A DNA stretch of 64,000 nt. It comes from Paracoccus sp. DMF-8 (GTDB lineage: Bacteria; Pseudomonadota; Alphaproteobacteria; Rhodobacterales; Rhodobacteraceae). The notes under the pieces were generated by a model that did no database searches, was not told the DNA's origin, and worked only from the letters and a program-made list of their open reading frames with translations. The stretch spans positions 620,001 to 684,000 of the forward strand of contig NZ_JARJHL010000010.1 in NCBI RefSeq assembly GCF_029309835.1, written 5' to 3'. Position numbers and translations under genes: made by a program. Shown here piece after piece: positions 48,809 to 57,659 of this stretch (its first letter is position 1; every line of letters starts with the position of its first letter).

Positions 48809-49836
48809 TGGACGATGTGATTTCGACGTCCAGCGGCGTCAGCGTGGATGCGTTCGAGATTAGCTCACCGATGGGGATGGTCCGGGCCGTTGTCCTGTTT
48901 TTGACGGACGACGACGACAACATCGACGCGATGGGCGAGATGACGCCGGATGAGGCCCGTGAAATGGCCCACCTGCTGATCGACGCGGCGGATCGGGCCG
49001 GATCCGGTGAGGATCTTGCCCCCCTTCTGACGGCCGAGGTCGGGGAGTGCCTGCGGTTTTCAGCCGGGATTGGCCCCAACCATCTGCTGGCCAAGATTGC
49101 GGGTAAGCTAGAAAAGCCCGACGGTTGCCAGCACCTTGGCCCGGACAACATGCCCAACCGGCTGGCCCATCTGGCGCTTGACGATCTGCCCGGCATATCG
49201 CGCGCCATGTCGGCCCGGCTCCAAAACGCAGGCATCCATGACGTGCCCACCCTTTGCCGTCTCGACCCACGACACGCCCGCGCCATCTGGCGATCGGTCG
49301 AGGGCGAAAGGTTTGTCCGCGCCTTGCAGGGCGAGGCCATCCCATTGGTCAAGACAAAACGCGGCGGATACGGCAACAGCAAGGTCCTGGCGCCCGCGTT
49401 CCGGGCACCGCCAGAGGCCTATCTGGTCTCGCGCTGGCTGGTCGAAAAGGCGGCTGCCCGCCTGCGCCGCGACGGCCGTGTTGCCGCCAGCTTTGGCCTG
49501 CAACTGTCACCCATGGGGCGCACGACATGGGCGGCCTCGATGCGCTGCGCCCCAACGCAAGACACCCTTGAATTCTTGCGGATCAACCGCGCGCTTTGGC
49601 GCAGCGCGTGGCCGGTGATAAGGCGCGCAAAGCTGGCCGGGATAGGTATCCATTTGGGGGATGTCGATCTTCTGGACGCGAGGACTGGCGATCTTTTATT
49701 GCCGGTCAGGCCGGGCGAACGCACCAATGGCGAGCGCGCCGCCCGCGCCGCCGATTTCATAAATCAGCGTTTCGGCGCGGGCACCATCACATATGGCGTC
49801 AACCAGCCGCATCCGGGATTTTTTGAACGAGGGTGA
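48808..49836 (+). CDS. Y-family DNA polymerase remnant (thumb and little finger) with a foreign N-terminus
   Basis: This is a 342-residue protein. From about residue 75 on it matches the C-terminal two-thirds of UmuC/DinB-type polymerases: SAGIGPNHLLAKIAGKLEKPDG, LDDLPGISRAMSARLQNAGI (helix-hairpin-helix thumb), then a little-finger region with RWLVEKAAARLRR and a closing FGAGTITYGV. The N-terminal palm with its catalytic Asp and Asp-Glu pairs is missing. In its place are about 70 residues with ISSPMGMVRAVVLFLTDDDDN and EMTPDEAREMAHLLIDAAD, unlike any polymerase part. It should bind DNA or clamp, but cannot polymerise. Confidence 0.75.
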   Translation: MDDVISTSSGVSVDAFEISSPMGMVRAVVLFLTDDDDNIDAMGEMTPDEAREMAHLLIDAADRAGSGEDLAPLLTAEVGECLRFSAGIGPNHLLAKIAGKLEKPDGCQHLGPDNMPNRLAHLALDDLPGISRAMSARLQNAGIHDVPTLCRLDPRHARAIWRSVEGERFVRALQGEAIPLVKTKRGGYGNSKVLAPAFRAPPEAYLVSRWLVEKAAARLRRDGRVAASFGLQLSPMGRTTWAASMRCAPTQDTLEFLRINRALWRSAWPVIRRAKLAGIGIHLGDVDLLDARTGDLLLPVRPGERTNGERAARAADFINQRFGAGTITYGVNQPHPGFFERG

Positions 49837-49962
49837 ATTGGGGCAGGAGACGCATTGGCCTTAAGGAGTAACGCGCAGGTCACCCCAAACGAGCCTCTGT
49901 TCTTCCCAAAACTTTTCAAACTCTCTACCGTAAGCCCCGGCTACGGCTTGGGATCCTAGTAC

Positions 49963-50592
49963 CTAGCAAGGACTCCAAGCCTCAGTGAGATCCTTCACCG
50001 CGTCTATTAAAACGCAACTGTAGTCAACCACTTGGCTTACAGTTAGATCGGGTATTTCAGTGTTTCCAAGTTTAGCTTGCGCCGAACGATACCGTGACAC
50101 CTCGGAACTGTGCGCGACATATTCGTTTCGATAACAACAAATCCCACGGTAAATACCGCTTTCCGTTAGCGAAATGATATTGTGGCAAGCATCTATCATG
50201 GGGAACTTGCCAGTGCACTCCGCTCTAAATGCCACAAGATAATTTGCATGAAAGTCCGGGTAATATTCCGTTGCCTTTAGAAAAAGCTTCGCAGCACGAG
50301 CCGCGGTAAGGTCACCTAATTGAGGCTCCTTGGGTAGGCGTGCATCGTCGTAGTCGAGCAGCCTATAGATGCATAAACACATTTCGTTGATGGTGGACTG
50401 CAAAAATCCCTTCATGATCCTTTTTTGCACAGGGCCAAGATATTTGTATGTGCCCATATGTGTGTCATAACCGTTGATAACAGCAAGTCTGTGCATCAAT
50501 CTGAGAGATTCAGATTTCGCTCTGCGAATGCACCTACTGATCTCAGAGGCGTATTCGGTTTCGTTTTCGGGGTTATGTTCGTTCGAGGGCAA
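49963..50592 (-). CDS. HEPN-type (AbiU2-like) cargo protein
   Basis: The roughly 209-residue helical protein has RNEYVAH near its C-terminal third. This fits the HEPN RNase motif Arg-polar-x4-5-His, in a setting like AbiU2 proteins. The start is taken as TTG at 50592 because a GGAG site lies eight bases before it; an open frame runs further to 50739 but looks unused. It is alone on the minus strand among rightward genes, and the DNA here is visibly AT-richer with different codon use. It is probably a recently acquired phage-defence or toxin gene. No antitoxin partner is evident. Confidence 0.6.
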   Translation of the reverse strand: MPSNEHNPENETEYASEISRCIRRAKSESLRLMHRLAVINGYDTHMGTYKYLGPVQKRIMKGFLQSTINEMCLCIYRLLDYDDARLPKEPQLGDLTAARAAKLFLKATEYYPDFHANYLVAFRAECTGKFPMIDACHNIISLTESGIYRGICCYRNEYVAHSSEVSRYRSAQAKLGNTEIPDLTVSQVVDYSCVLIDAVKDLTEAWSPC

Positions 50593-50857
50593 GAATAGTC
50601 TCCGCGACAAAACGCATACAGTTGTTCGGCAGATATGTGCCGTAGCATGTGCCGTGGTTATTTCCAATGACGTGTTTGTGATGGCGGCGATAAAAAACGC
50701 GTATCGCCAGCAAAACAAGGGTATTCTGTGCAATCTCACGAGCTTCGTGATCGGGCGAACACGAAAACGTGTATGGACAAAGCGCCGAATCTCGGGCGAC
50801 GAAAAATCACTCAGCCAGAATTGCGCCTCGGACGCTAGGACTGAGGGGGCAGGGGGG

Positions 50858-51050
50858 AGGTCGTCGTTTACGACGATCCTCCAGCCCCTTTACCCACTCG
50901 GCACCGTCGTTACCTAAGACATTGCAATGTTCTCTAGAGAGAGGAACCCAGCAGATCACGAAACGCGTGATCGAGACTGGTTCGCGGATTCGCGCCCATA
51001 ATCACAGAAACGAGACTGCCCAAGGGGGAAGGCGATCAAACGCCTTCCCC
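50858..51050 (+). other. Intergenic stretch with three strong hairpins
   Basis: Between the HEPN gene and the first late gene, 50593-51091 hold no gene I accept. Hairpins: GGAGG-TCGTCG-TTTA-CGACGA-TCCTCC at 50858-50884; GATCACG-AAA-CGCGTGATC at about 50957-50975; and GGGGAAGGCG with CGCCTTCCCC at 51025-51050, followed by TTTCT. The last looks like a terminator for incoming transcripts. The set could equally be a small RNA or leader of the late operon. Confidence 0.45.
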
Positions 51051-51091
51051 TTTCTCAATCGTGCCGAGCCGAAAAGAGAAAGACCGCACCA

Positions 51092-51718
51092 ATGGCGCCT
51101 AAAAGAGATCGCGGTAAGGCGGGCGACTTTAAAACCGTTCGCGGCATGATCGAATTAAAGGCCGGTGACAGCCTTTTAGTCGATTACGAGGCGGCAATTA
51201 CCCGCATCGGTAAAGCCGATGCAAAGCGCGCCTTTTCTCGAGCCCTGAACCATGAGGGCCGAAAAGCGTTCACGGCGATCAAGCGGGTTCTTCGAAAGCA
51301 GACAGGCCTAAAAGCCTATGACGTGAACAACGCCGTCAAATATGGCCAGGCCACCACCAACCGCCTTCAATCCACAATCCGGGCAACCGGGCGAAAAGAG
51401 TGGTTGAGGAAGTTCGGCGCGCGTCAGTTCAAATACGGCGTGCGTGCCCGACCGTGGAACAGGTCGCAGCGTTTCAATCACGCATTCATCGTGAAGTCGC
51501 TCGACGGCAATGTCTTCATCAACACCAGAGAACTGAACCCGAGGTCAGGACGAAAGAACGCCATCCGTCCGCTGTTCGGTCCATCGGTCCCCGAGGAGAT
51601 GCTGAAGGATGAGAGCCTGCAGACCTTCATGCGCAGCACCGACGGGCTGGCCGACCGTGCCGCCCATGAGATCCGCGTCATCCTCGAGGGGTGGGCGAGG
51701 CCGGGGCGCAGGGGGTGA
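51092..51718 (+). CDS. Minor tail protein, GpZ-like
   Basis: The 208-residue basic protein has KADAKRAFSRALNHEGRKAFTAIKRVLRKQTGLKAYDVNNAV, the helical opening of the prophage minor tail protein Z family, then AFIVKSLDGNVFINTRELNPRSGRKNAIRPLFGPSVPEEM near the end. GpZ acts at the head-tail end of the tail tube in lambda. Its place before the terminase genes is unusual; tail genes normally follow the capsid genes. The ATG at 51092 begins the basic N-terminus. Confidence 0.72.
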   Translation: MAPKRDRGKAGDFKTVRGMIELKAGDSLLVDYEAAITRIGKADAKRAFSRALNHEGRKAFTAIKRVLRKQTGLKAYDVNNAVKYGQATTNRLQSTIRATGRKEWLRKFGARQFKYGVRARPWNRSQRFNHAFIVKSLDGNVFINTRELNPRSGRKNAIRPLFGPSVPEEMLKDESLQTFMRSTDGLADRAAHEIRVILEGWARPGRRG

Positions 51719-51888
51719 CCTATGGGTGAGGGCGGGCGCTCGGGTGGTGGTGTGGCTGATGTGCAACACCTCCCCTCTAGGGACCGTATCAGGGGGCCGA
51801 TCTAGCGCGGGCATCGCCGCCCCCGATATCTGCATGGTTTTGGACGATTTCAAAACGGGTTTTACTTTCCTTCGAGAGGCAAATTTCG

Positions 51889-52395
51889 ATGTCGTCTAGC
51901 GAAAAAGCCGCCCCCACCTTGGCCGACCAGACCGTTGGCCCCACAGAGGTTGCCTCGGTTTTCGGTCGAACGAAGCAATGGGTCCTTGATTTGGTGAAGA
52001 ACGGCCACCTCGAGCGCGTTGGCCGTGGCCGGTATCGGCTTGGCGACGTCGGCGTCGCGGTGGTCAGGCATTACGAGGCATCCCGTGAGGCGAGCAGTTC
52101 GGTCGCGGCGGCCAGCCGTGTCACGGATGCGCGGACACGCGAAATCGAACAGCGGATCGCGATGCGAGAGCGGCTGTTGATCCCGCTCGATGATGCGATT
52201 GCAGAATACGACATCCTGATTGCGGCGGTGCGCCGCGAGTTGGACGGCCTTCCTGCGGCCTTCACGCGGGACATGGCGGATCGCCGCCGCACTGAGAAGC
52301 TTTGCGATGGCGCAAAAACACGGATTGCCGACGCCCTCGGCAAAGCGGGCGATGCTGCGCGCACGGGTCGAACTGATCCGCCCGGCGCCGGTTGA
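51889..52395 (+). CDS. Terminase small subunit-like protein
   Basis: The 168-residue protein opens with a helix-turn-helix (TVGPTEVASVFGRTKQWVLDLVKNGHLERVGRGRYRLGDVG, as in Nu1-type subunits and MerR-like wings). A long helix then runs through DARTREIEQRIAMRERLLIP. It would bind the packaging site and guide the large subunit. The 170 bases before it (51719-51888) hold no gene. Its end overlaps the large subunit gene by 89 bases if that starts at 52307. Confidence 0.78.
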   Translation: MSSSEKAAPTLADQTVGPTEVASVFGRTKQWVLDLVKNGHLERVGRGRYRLGDVGVAVVRHYEASREASSSVAAASRVTDARTREIEQRIAMRERLLIPLDDAIAEYDILIAAVRRELDGLPAAFTRDMADRRRTEKLCDGAKTRIADALGKAGDAARTGRTDPPGAG

Positions 52396-54358
52396 GACGC
52401 CTGACGAATGGGCGGCGCGGAACCGGGCGTATCCCGAGACGGCCGGTATCCCCGGCCCGCGCAACCCCTGCCTGACGAATTTCATGGTGCCGTTCGGGCG
52501 GAAAATCCACGCCCGCGCGCACAAGCGCGTGGTCGCGGTGACCTGTGCGCAGACCGGCAAGACGGACACCCTGCTTGACGTGATCGGATCGCGCCTCGAC
52601 CAGCGTCCGGCGCCGATCATCTATGTCGGCCCGTCATTCGATTTCGTGTCCGACCAGTCCGAGCCGCGCTTGGTCGACCTGTTCGAGCAGTCCGAAACGC
52701 TGGCCGCCAAGATCGCGCCGGGATCGCGGATGAAAAAAACCGTCAAGTGGGTGGCGGGCGTGAAGATCCGGCTCGGGTCGGCGTCGTCATCCTCGAGCCT
52801 GAAATCCGACAGCGCGGCCATCGGGATCGCGGACGAGGTTGACGAACTCATGGCCAACATCCGGGGTCAGGGCGATCCGATCGGGCTGCTTGAGGCCCGC
52901 GGCGAAACCTATGCCGATTTCGTGCTGGCCGCCATTTCCACGCCGTCTCAGGGGCTGGTCCAGACCGAAATTGACGAGGTCAACGGCCTCGAAATGTGGG
53001 CGGTGGGTGACCAGGAGGTTATCCAAAGCCCGATCTGGCGGCTTTGGCAGCAGGGCACGCGGCACCATTTCGCATGGCCGTGCCCTGACTGCGGCGAGTA
53101 TTTCGTGCCGATGTTCAAACATCTGTGGTGGCCGAAGGACTCGACGCCGGCGCAAGCCCGGCGCGAGGCCCGCCTGTGCTGCCCGGCCTGCGGCGTGCTG
53201 ATTGATGAGGGGCCGAATGGGGAAACCAAGAAGGCGATGGTCGCCGCCGGCGTCCGGGTCGCGCCCGGCCAAAGTATCGAGGATGCAAAGGCTGATCGCA
53301 ATGAACCTGACAATGAAACGTGGTCGTGCTGGTCATCTGGCCTGTGCAGCCCGTTCAAGACTCGGGGTGATCGGGCCGCAGATTATCTTGGCGCGCTGGC
53401 GACGGGCGACCCGTCGAAGATCCAGACGATCCTGAACTCTCGCTTTGGCGAGTGCTATTCGATCGTTCAGGACAGCGAGAAATCGGACGAATCCGACATC
53501 CGCGCGCGGGCGCTGCCCTATCAGGCCGGTGACGTTCCGGCCGAGGCGGTGCGCCTGATCATGGGCGTGGACGTGCAGAAGTTCTCGATGCTCTACACGA
53601 TCCGGGCCTATGGCGCGCGCGGGACAAGCTGGCTTGTCCGGGCCGGGCAGCTTTACGGATCGACGGATCAGGAAGCGATCTGGGACGACCTGTCGGATAT
53701 CATCCTGACCCCGATTGCCGGGATGATGATCCAGCGCGTCGGCATCGACTCAGGGTTTCGCCCGAACAAAGTCGACGGCGCCAATGAGCACAAGGTCTAT
53801 GAGTTCTGTCGCCGGTATGACTGGCTTTGCATCCCCTGCAAGGGCAAGGATGTGGCGCCGACGCCGTACCGGGTGTCGAAGATCGAGGTCAAGCCGGACG
53901 GGCAGAAGGTCAAATATTCGATCGGCCTTGCCTGGCTGTCGTCGGATTTCTTCAAGTCTCTGGTCTATTCGAAGATCCGGACGCCGATAGGCGCGAATGG
54001 CGCGTTCTACGTCCACGAGAACCCGCCCGAGGATTACTGCAAGCAGCTCGTTTCCGAGGTGCGGACGGTGGTCGATGGCAAGCCGAAGTGGGTCCAGCGA
54101 TACAAGGACAACCACTATCTGGATGCCGAGGCGATCTGCGAGGCGATGGCTTGGTCTCTGAACGTCCAGCATCTGCCGGGCATGGGCGGCCATGACGATG
54201 ATGCCGATGACGACGAGGTGCGGCCCGTCGCGGTCGCGGTTCGTCAGCGCGACGATGCGCCGGATCATGAGCGCCCTGCCGCGCCTGCGGGTCGGGGTCG
54301 GTCGGGGTCATCGGTTCGGGAGCGGATGATGCAGCGCGCGATGCGCCGAAACCTATGA
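52307..54358 (+). CDS. Terminase large subunit, GpA family
   Basis: This is a 683-residue DNA-packaging motor of the lambda GpA type. The ATPase has the deviant Walker A AQTGKT (residues 81-86), and Walker B IGIADEVDEL. A treble-clef/zinc-like CPDCGEYF with CCPACGVL lies in the middle, and the nuclease domain includes IMGVDVQ, RVGIDSGFRP and the region around NHYLDAEAI. The start at 52307 gives the usual N-terminal length; an ATG at 52352 is the alternative. The C-terminus is Asp/Arg-rich. The frame is intact. Confidence 0.93.
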   Translation: MAQKHGLPTPSAKRAMLRARVELIRPAPVETPDEWAARNRAYPETAGIPGPRNPCLTNFMVPFGRKIHARAHKRVVAVTCAQTGKTDTLLDVIGSRLDQRPAPIIYVGPSFDFVSDQSEPRLVDLFEQSETLAAKIAPGSRMKKTVKWVAGVKIRLGSASSSSSLKSDSAAIGIADEVDELMANIRGQGDPIGLLEARGETYADFVLAAISTPSQGLVQTEIDEVNGLEMWAVGDQEVIQSPIWRLWQQGTRHHFAWPCPDCGEYFVPMFKHLWWPKDSTPAQARREARLCCPACGVLIDEGPNGETKKAMVAAGVRVAPGQSIEDAKADRNEPDNETWSCWSSGLCSPFKTRGDRAADYLGALATGDPSKIQTILNSRFGECYSIVQDSEKSDESDIRARALPYQAGDVPAEAVRLIMGVDVQKFSMLYTIRAYGARGTSWLVRAGQLYGSTDQEAIWDDLSDIILTPIAGMMIQRVGIDSGFRPNKVDGANEHKVYEFCRRYDWLCIPCKGKDVAPTPYRVSKIEVKPDGQKVKYSIGLAWLSSDFFKSLVYSKIRTPIGANGAFYVHENPPEDYCKQLVSEVRTVVDGKPKWVQRYKDNHYLDAEAICEAMAWSLNVQHLPGMGGHDDDADDDEVRPVAVAVRQRDDAPDHERPAAPAGRGRSGSSVRERMMQRAMRRNL

Positions 54359-54406
54359 CGCCGGTCCGGCCTTTGAGGGCCGGTAAACCCAGAAAATGGG
54401 GTGACC

Positions 54407-56043
54407 ATGTCGTTTCTAAACGGCTTTTCGGTGGCGTCGGGGTGTCTCAGCGCCCCGTGCCGGCGCGCATCGTTCCAACGGATCGGCGCAGACATCGGGC
54501 TATATGCGGGGCGGTCGCAGCATTGCGCCGAACCGCTGGCGTCCGTCTCTGGCCGAGGCAGATGATCAGGTTGCCGCGGCATGGGAAATCGCCGCCGCCC
54601 GGTCTGCCGATGCGATCATCAACTCGGGCTGGCTGTCCGGTGCCATCGAACAGGCGGCGGCCAACACGGTCGGCGTCGGTATGCGCCTCAAGGCGATTCC
54701 TGAAAACAGCCTGTTCGGCATGTCGGACAAGGCCGCGCAGGAATGGGGAACGATGGTCGAGCGGCATTTCGGCATCTGGGCCAGCAACCCCGCCGTCTTC
54801 GACATCGAGGGCCGCCGCAGCTTCGGCCAGATGCAGGATGCAGTTTTCCGGTCCAGCCTTGCGACGGGCGAAATGCTGAGTGAGGTGGCGTGGCGCGTCC
54901 GGCCCGGCATCAGGGAGCGCACCAAGATCCGCGCCCTGCCGCCGATGCGGCTCCAGCGCGACAGCGATCCGATGCGCGGTCTGAACACCGGCGTCTTTCA
55001 GGACGTCGACGGCTTGCCGGTCGGTTACCTGACCTATCGTCGGGATCGGATGGGCGTCCAGCACGACCACACGGTTGCGGCGCGCGACCAACTTGGTCGG
55101 CGCCTTGTGGGTCATTTCTTCGACGGCCGCTTGGGGCGGTGCGCGGGATCGGCCCATTGGTGCCGGTCCTGCAGGTGCTTTGGCAGTTCGACCAGCTTTC
55201 GGACGCCACGCTTGCCGGACAGATCGTCAAGACGCTTCGGGCGGCCACCATCGAAAGCGAAATGCCGACGATGGATGTCCTGGCAGGGGCTGGTCACGGC
55301 AGAGGAAAAAGCCTGCCGCCCGGCGCGGTGGGGCGCCGCCGTCCGGCCTCGAATATCTGATGGACATGTCTGCCGGGTATTACGAGGGGGCGCGCCTTGA
55401 CCTGAACCTGAACGGCCGGATCGGTCATCTGATGCCGGGCGACAAGCTGAACCTTGCGGGCGTGCAGTCACCCGGATCCGATTACGAGGCCTATGCGGCA
55501 GATTTGAAACGTGAAATCGCGCGGGCGCTGGGTGTGGCCTATGAAAGCCTGACGGGCGATTACAAGGGCGCGACCTATTACTCGCTCGGGTATGGCTCGG
55601 CGGAAATCTACAACATCACCAAGCGGCGCCGGGCGAACATGCTGTCCCCTTGGTGCGCCTGGGTCTACGAACTGTGGCTTGAGGAAGCCATCTGGTCGGG
55701 GCTTGTGCCGTTCCCCGGCGGTCACGACGGTTTCGTCGCCAACCGCGCGGCGGCGGCCCGATCGGTCTGGATCGGTGATCCGAAACCGCTGGCTGACATC
55801 CTGAAATCGGCCAAGGCCTTCGAGGTCTTGGACAAGCTGGGCGTCGTGCCCGCCGCGCATATCAGCGAGGCGTTCGGTTACGACATCGAGGACGTTTATT
55901 CCGCGCGCCAGCAAGAGCAGGACCTGCGCAAGCAATACAGCCTGCCCGAGCCGGTCCACGGCAACGCGGGCGGGCAGGGCGCGGCCCTGTCACCAGAAGA
56001 TCAAGACGACGCTGACGATGAAGGGCGTGATGATAACGATTGA
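54407..56043 (+). CDS. Portal protein, lambda GpB family (frameshifted)
   Basis: The dodecameric portal is the entry for packaged DNA. Readable parts are SKRLFGGVGVSQRPVPARI, SGWLSGAIEQAAANTVGVGMRLKAIPE, ALPPMRLQRDSDPMRG, VPVLQVLWQFDQLSDATLAGQIVKTLRAATIESEMP, and then MDMSAGYYEGARLDLNLNGRIGHLMPGD. After that come GSDYEAYAADLKREIARALGVAYESLTGDY, GATYYSLGYGSAEIY and LWLEEAIWSG. Shifts lie near 54480, 55125 and 55310. Corrected, it has about 545 residues. A CCGGCC-GGCCGG hairpin at about 54365-54381 precedes it. The start (ATG 54407) is uncertain owing to the first shift. Confidence 0.85.
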
Positions 56044-56290
56044 CGAAGCCAACCCTTGCCAAGCTGCGGCTGATCTTCGGCAGGCCTATGCGAACATGGT
56101 TGCGGGCACCCAAGAGGGCGAAATCATGTTTCGCGCCGGGCCGAACGGGGTCGAGCGCCGCGTCAGCTTCGCCAAGGGCGATGCGTCCCGGCTGCAGAAG
56201 CTGATCGACCATTATCAGGGCCTTTGCGACGCCATGAACGGCGGGCGCCGGGCGCGACGGTTCGGTCTTGCCACCGGCGGCATCTGGTAG
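56030..56290 (+). CDS. Head-tail connector-like protein (GpW-like)
   Basis: The 86-residue protein begins MITIDEANPCQAAADLRQAYANM and contains GEIMFRAGPNGVERRVSFAKGDASRLQKLIDHYQGL. This gives two helices around a beta hairpin, the layout of lambda gpW. The start at 56030 has an AAGGG site at proper distance; an in-frame ATG at 56018 is the alternative. It sits between portal and protease. In lambda, gpW precedes the portal gene, so the order differs. Confidence 0.6.
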   Translation: MITIDEANPCQAAADLRQAYANMVAGTQEGEIMFRAGPNGVERRVSFAKGDASRLQKLIDHYQGLCDAMNGGRRARRFGLATGGIW

Positions 56291-56302
56291 GGATCAGGGA
56301 AA

Positions 56303-57616
56303 ATGACAGAAGAACCACAAGTGACGGCTGGCCCGTCGCTTTTTCAAATTGCGGATCGGGCGCTGAATCGGCCCCTGATCATCCACCCGGACAAGGCCTC
56401 AATCATCCTTGATGTGCTGGCCGGTCGGATCAAGGTTTCAGCCCCGGATCTGTCCGCGCTCAAGCCCGAGGCCAATCGGTTCTGGGGTTCGCATCGGCGC
56501 GATGACGGCAGCACGTCTTTGGTCAAGGCCGGGGGCGGGGTTGCGGTGATCACCATCGCCGGGACACTGGTCAATCGCGGCGGCTGGATCGGGGCGAACT
56601 CTGGTCTGGTCAGCTATGAGGGCATCGGCGCCCAGCTCAAGGATGCGGCGGCCGATCAGTCCGTCCATACCGTGATCCTCGATCTGGACACGGCGGGCGG
56701 CGAGGCGGGCGGCATCACGAGCGTTGGTAATGCGATCCGCGAACTGTCCAAGACCAAGCGCGTGATCGCGCTGGTCAACGACACGGCTGCGTCTGGCGGC
56801 TACTGGATGGCCAGTCAGGCAAGCGAAATCGTCGTCTCGGAAACCAGCATCGTGGGGTCCATCGGCGTGCTGGTCCTGCACGTCAACCGCGCGGGCGAAC
56901 TCCAACAAAAGGGGCTGGATGCGACGTTCATCCATGCCGGGGCGCATAAGGTCGATGGTCACAGCCTCGGGCCGCTGCCGTCCGATGTCCGCGCCGACAT
57001 TCAGGCGTCGGTCGACGCGCTTTACGGCCAGTTCGTCACGGCGGTCGCTGCCGGGCGGGGCAATCGGCTTTCAGCAGATTCGGCGCGCGCCACCGAGGCG
57101 CGCGTCTTCAGGGGGCAGGCGGCGATTGATGCCGGTCTGGCCGACCGGATCGGCACGTTCGAAAGCGTGCTTGCCGAAGTGCAACAGCCGGGCCGTTCCG
57201 CGCCCGGCGCAAACAGAAGGAACCCTCGCATGAGCGTGGAAACCAATACCGAAATTACCCCGGAAGCCCACGCCGCCGCCGTCAGCGCGGCCCGTGCCGA
57301 GGGTGCCAAAGCCGAACGGACCCGCATCGCCTCCATCATGGACGGCGCGGAAGCGAAGGCCCGCCCGGTCGCGGCGCGTCAGGTTGCCCTGACAACGGAC
57401 ATGACGGCCGAGGCCGCCGCCACCTTCCTCGCATCGCTGCCCGCAGAGGCCACGGCGTCGCAATCCTTCGACCAGCGCGCGGCCCTGAATGCGGCCAACG
57501 GCTTCGGGGCCGACAACGGGGCGCCGCAGCCCGGCGCTGATGCCGCCGCCGCTGAGTCCGCGCAGGTTGATGCGGCTTGGGGCAAGGCACTGGCCAAGGT
57601 CAGCGGCAAGGCCTGA
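56303..57616 (+). CDS. S49-family prohead protease, GpC-like, with C-terminal scaffold
   Basis: The 437-residue ClpP/SppA-type serine protease has nucleophile Ser164 in TAASGGYW and Lys216 in GAHKVDGHS, forming the Ser-Lys dyad of S49 enzymes. The N-terminal part includes GGGVAVITIAGTLVNRGGW. After about residue 308 an Ala/Glu-rich helical tail begins, MSVETNTEITPEAHAAAVSAARAEG, which is the scaffold part. It matures the prohead by cutting scaffold and portal. The internal ATG with its own ribosome site is listed separately. Confidence 0.88.
   Translation: MTEEPQVTAGPSLFQIADRALNRPLIIHPDKASIILDVLAGRIKVSAPDLSALKPEANRFWGSHRRDDGSTSLVKAGGGVAVITIAGTLVNRGGWIGANSGLVSYEGIGAQLKDAAADQSVHTVILDLDTAGGEAGGITSVGNAIRELSKTKRVIALVNDTAASGGYWMASQASEIVVSETSIVGSIGVLVLHVNRAGELQQKGLDATFIHAGAHKVDGHSLGPLPSDVRADIQASVDALYGQFVTAVAAGRGNRLSADSARATEARVFRGQAAIDAGLADRIGTFESVLAEVQQPGRSAPGANRRNPRMSVETNTEITPEAHAAAVSAARAEGAKAERTRIASIMDGAEAKARPVAARQVALTTDMTAEAAATFLASLPAEATASQSFDQRAALNAANGFGADNGAPQPGADAAAAESAQVDAAWGKALAKVSGKA
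57230..57616 (+). CDS. Nested scaffold protein, Nu3-like
   Basis: Within the protease gene and in the same frame, an AGAAGGA site stands eight bases before an ATG at 57230. Translation from here yields 128 residues: helical, Ala/Glu/Lys-rich, ending AWGKALAKVSGKA. Lambda makes its Nu3 scaffold in the same way from the end of gene C. Use of this start is inferred from the ribosome site and the domain boundary. Confidence 0.6.
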   Translation: MSVETNTEITPEAHAAAVSAARAEGAKAERTRIASIMDGAEAKARPVAARQVALTTDMTAEAAATFLASLPAEATASQSFDQRAALNAANGFGADNGAPQPGADAAAAESAQVDAAWGKALAKVSGKA

Positions 57617-57659
57617 TCCGGCCCGCCAGAACGAAACTCAATGAGAACAGGAGGCCTCC

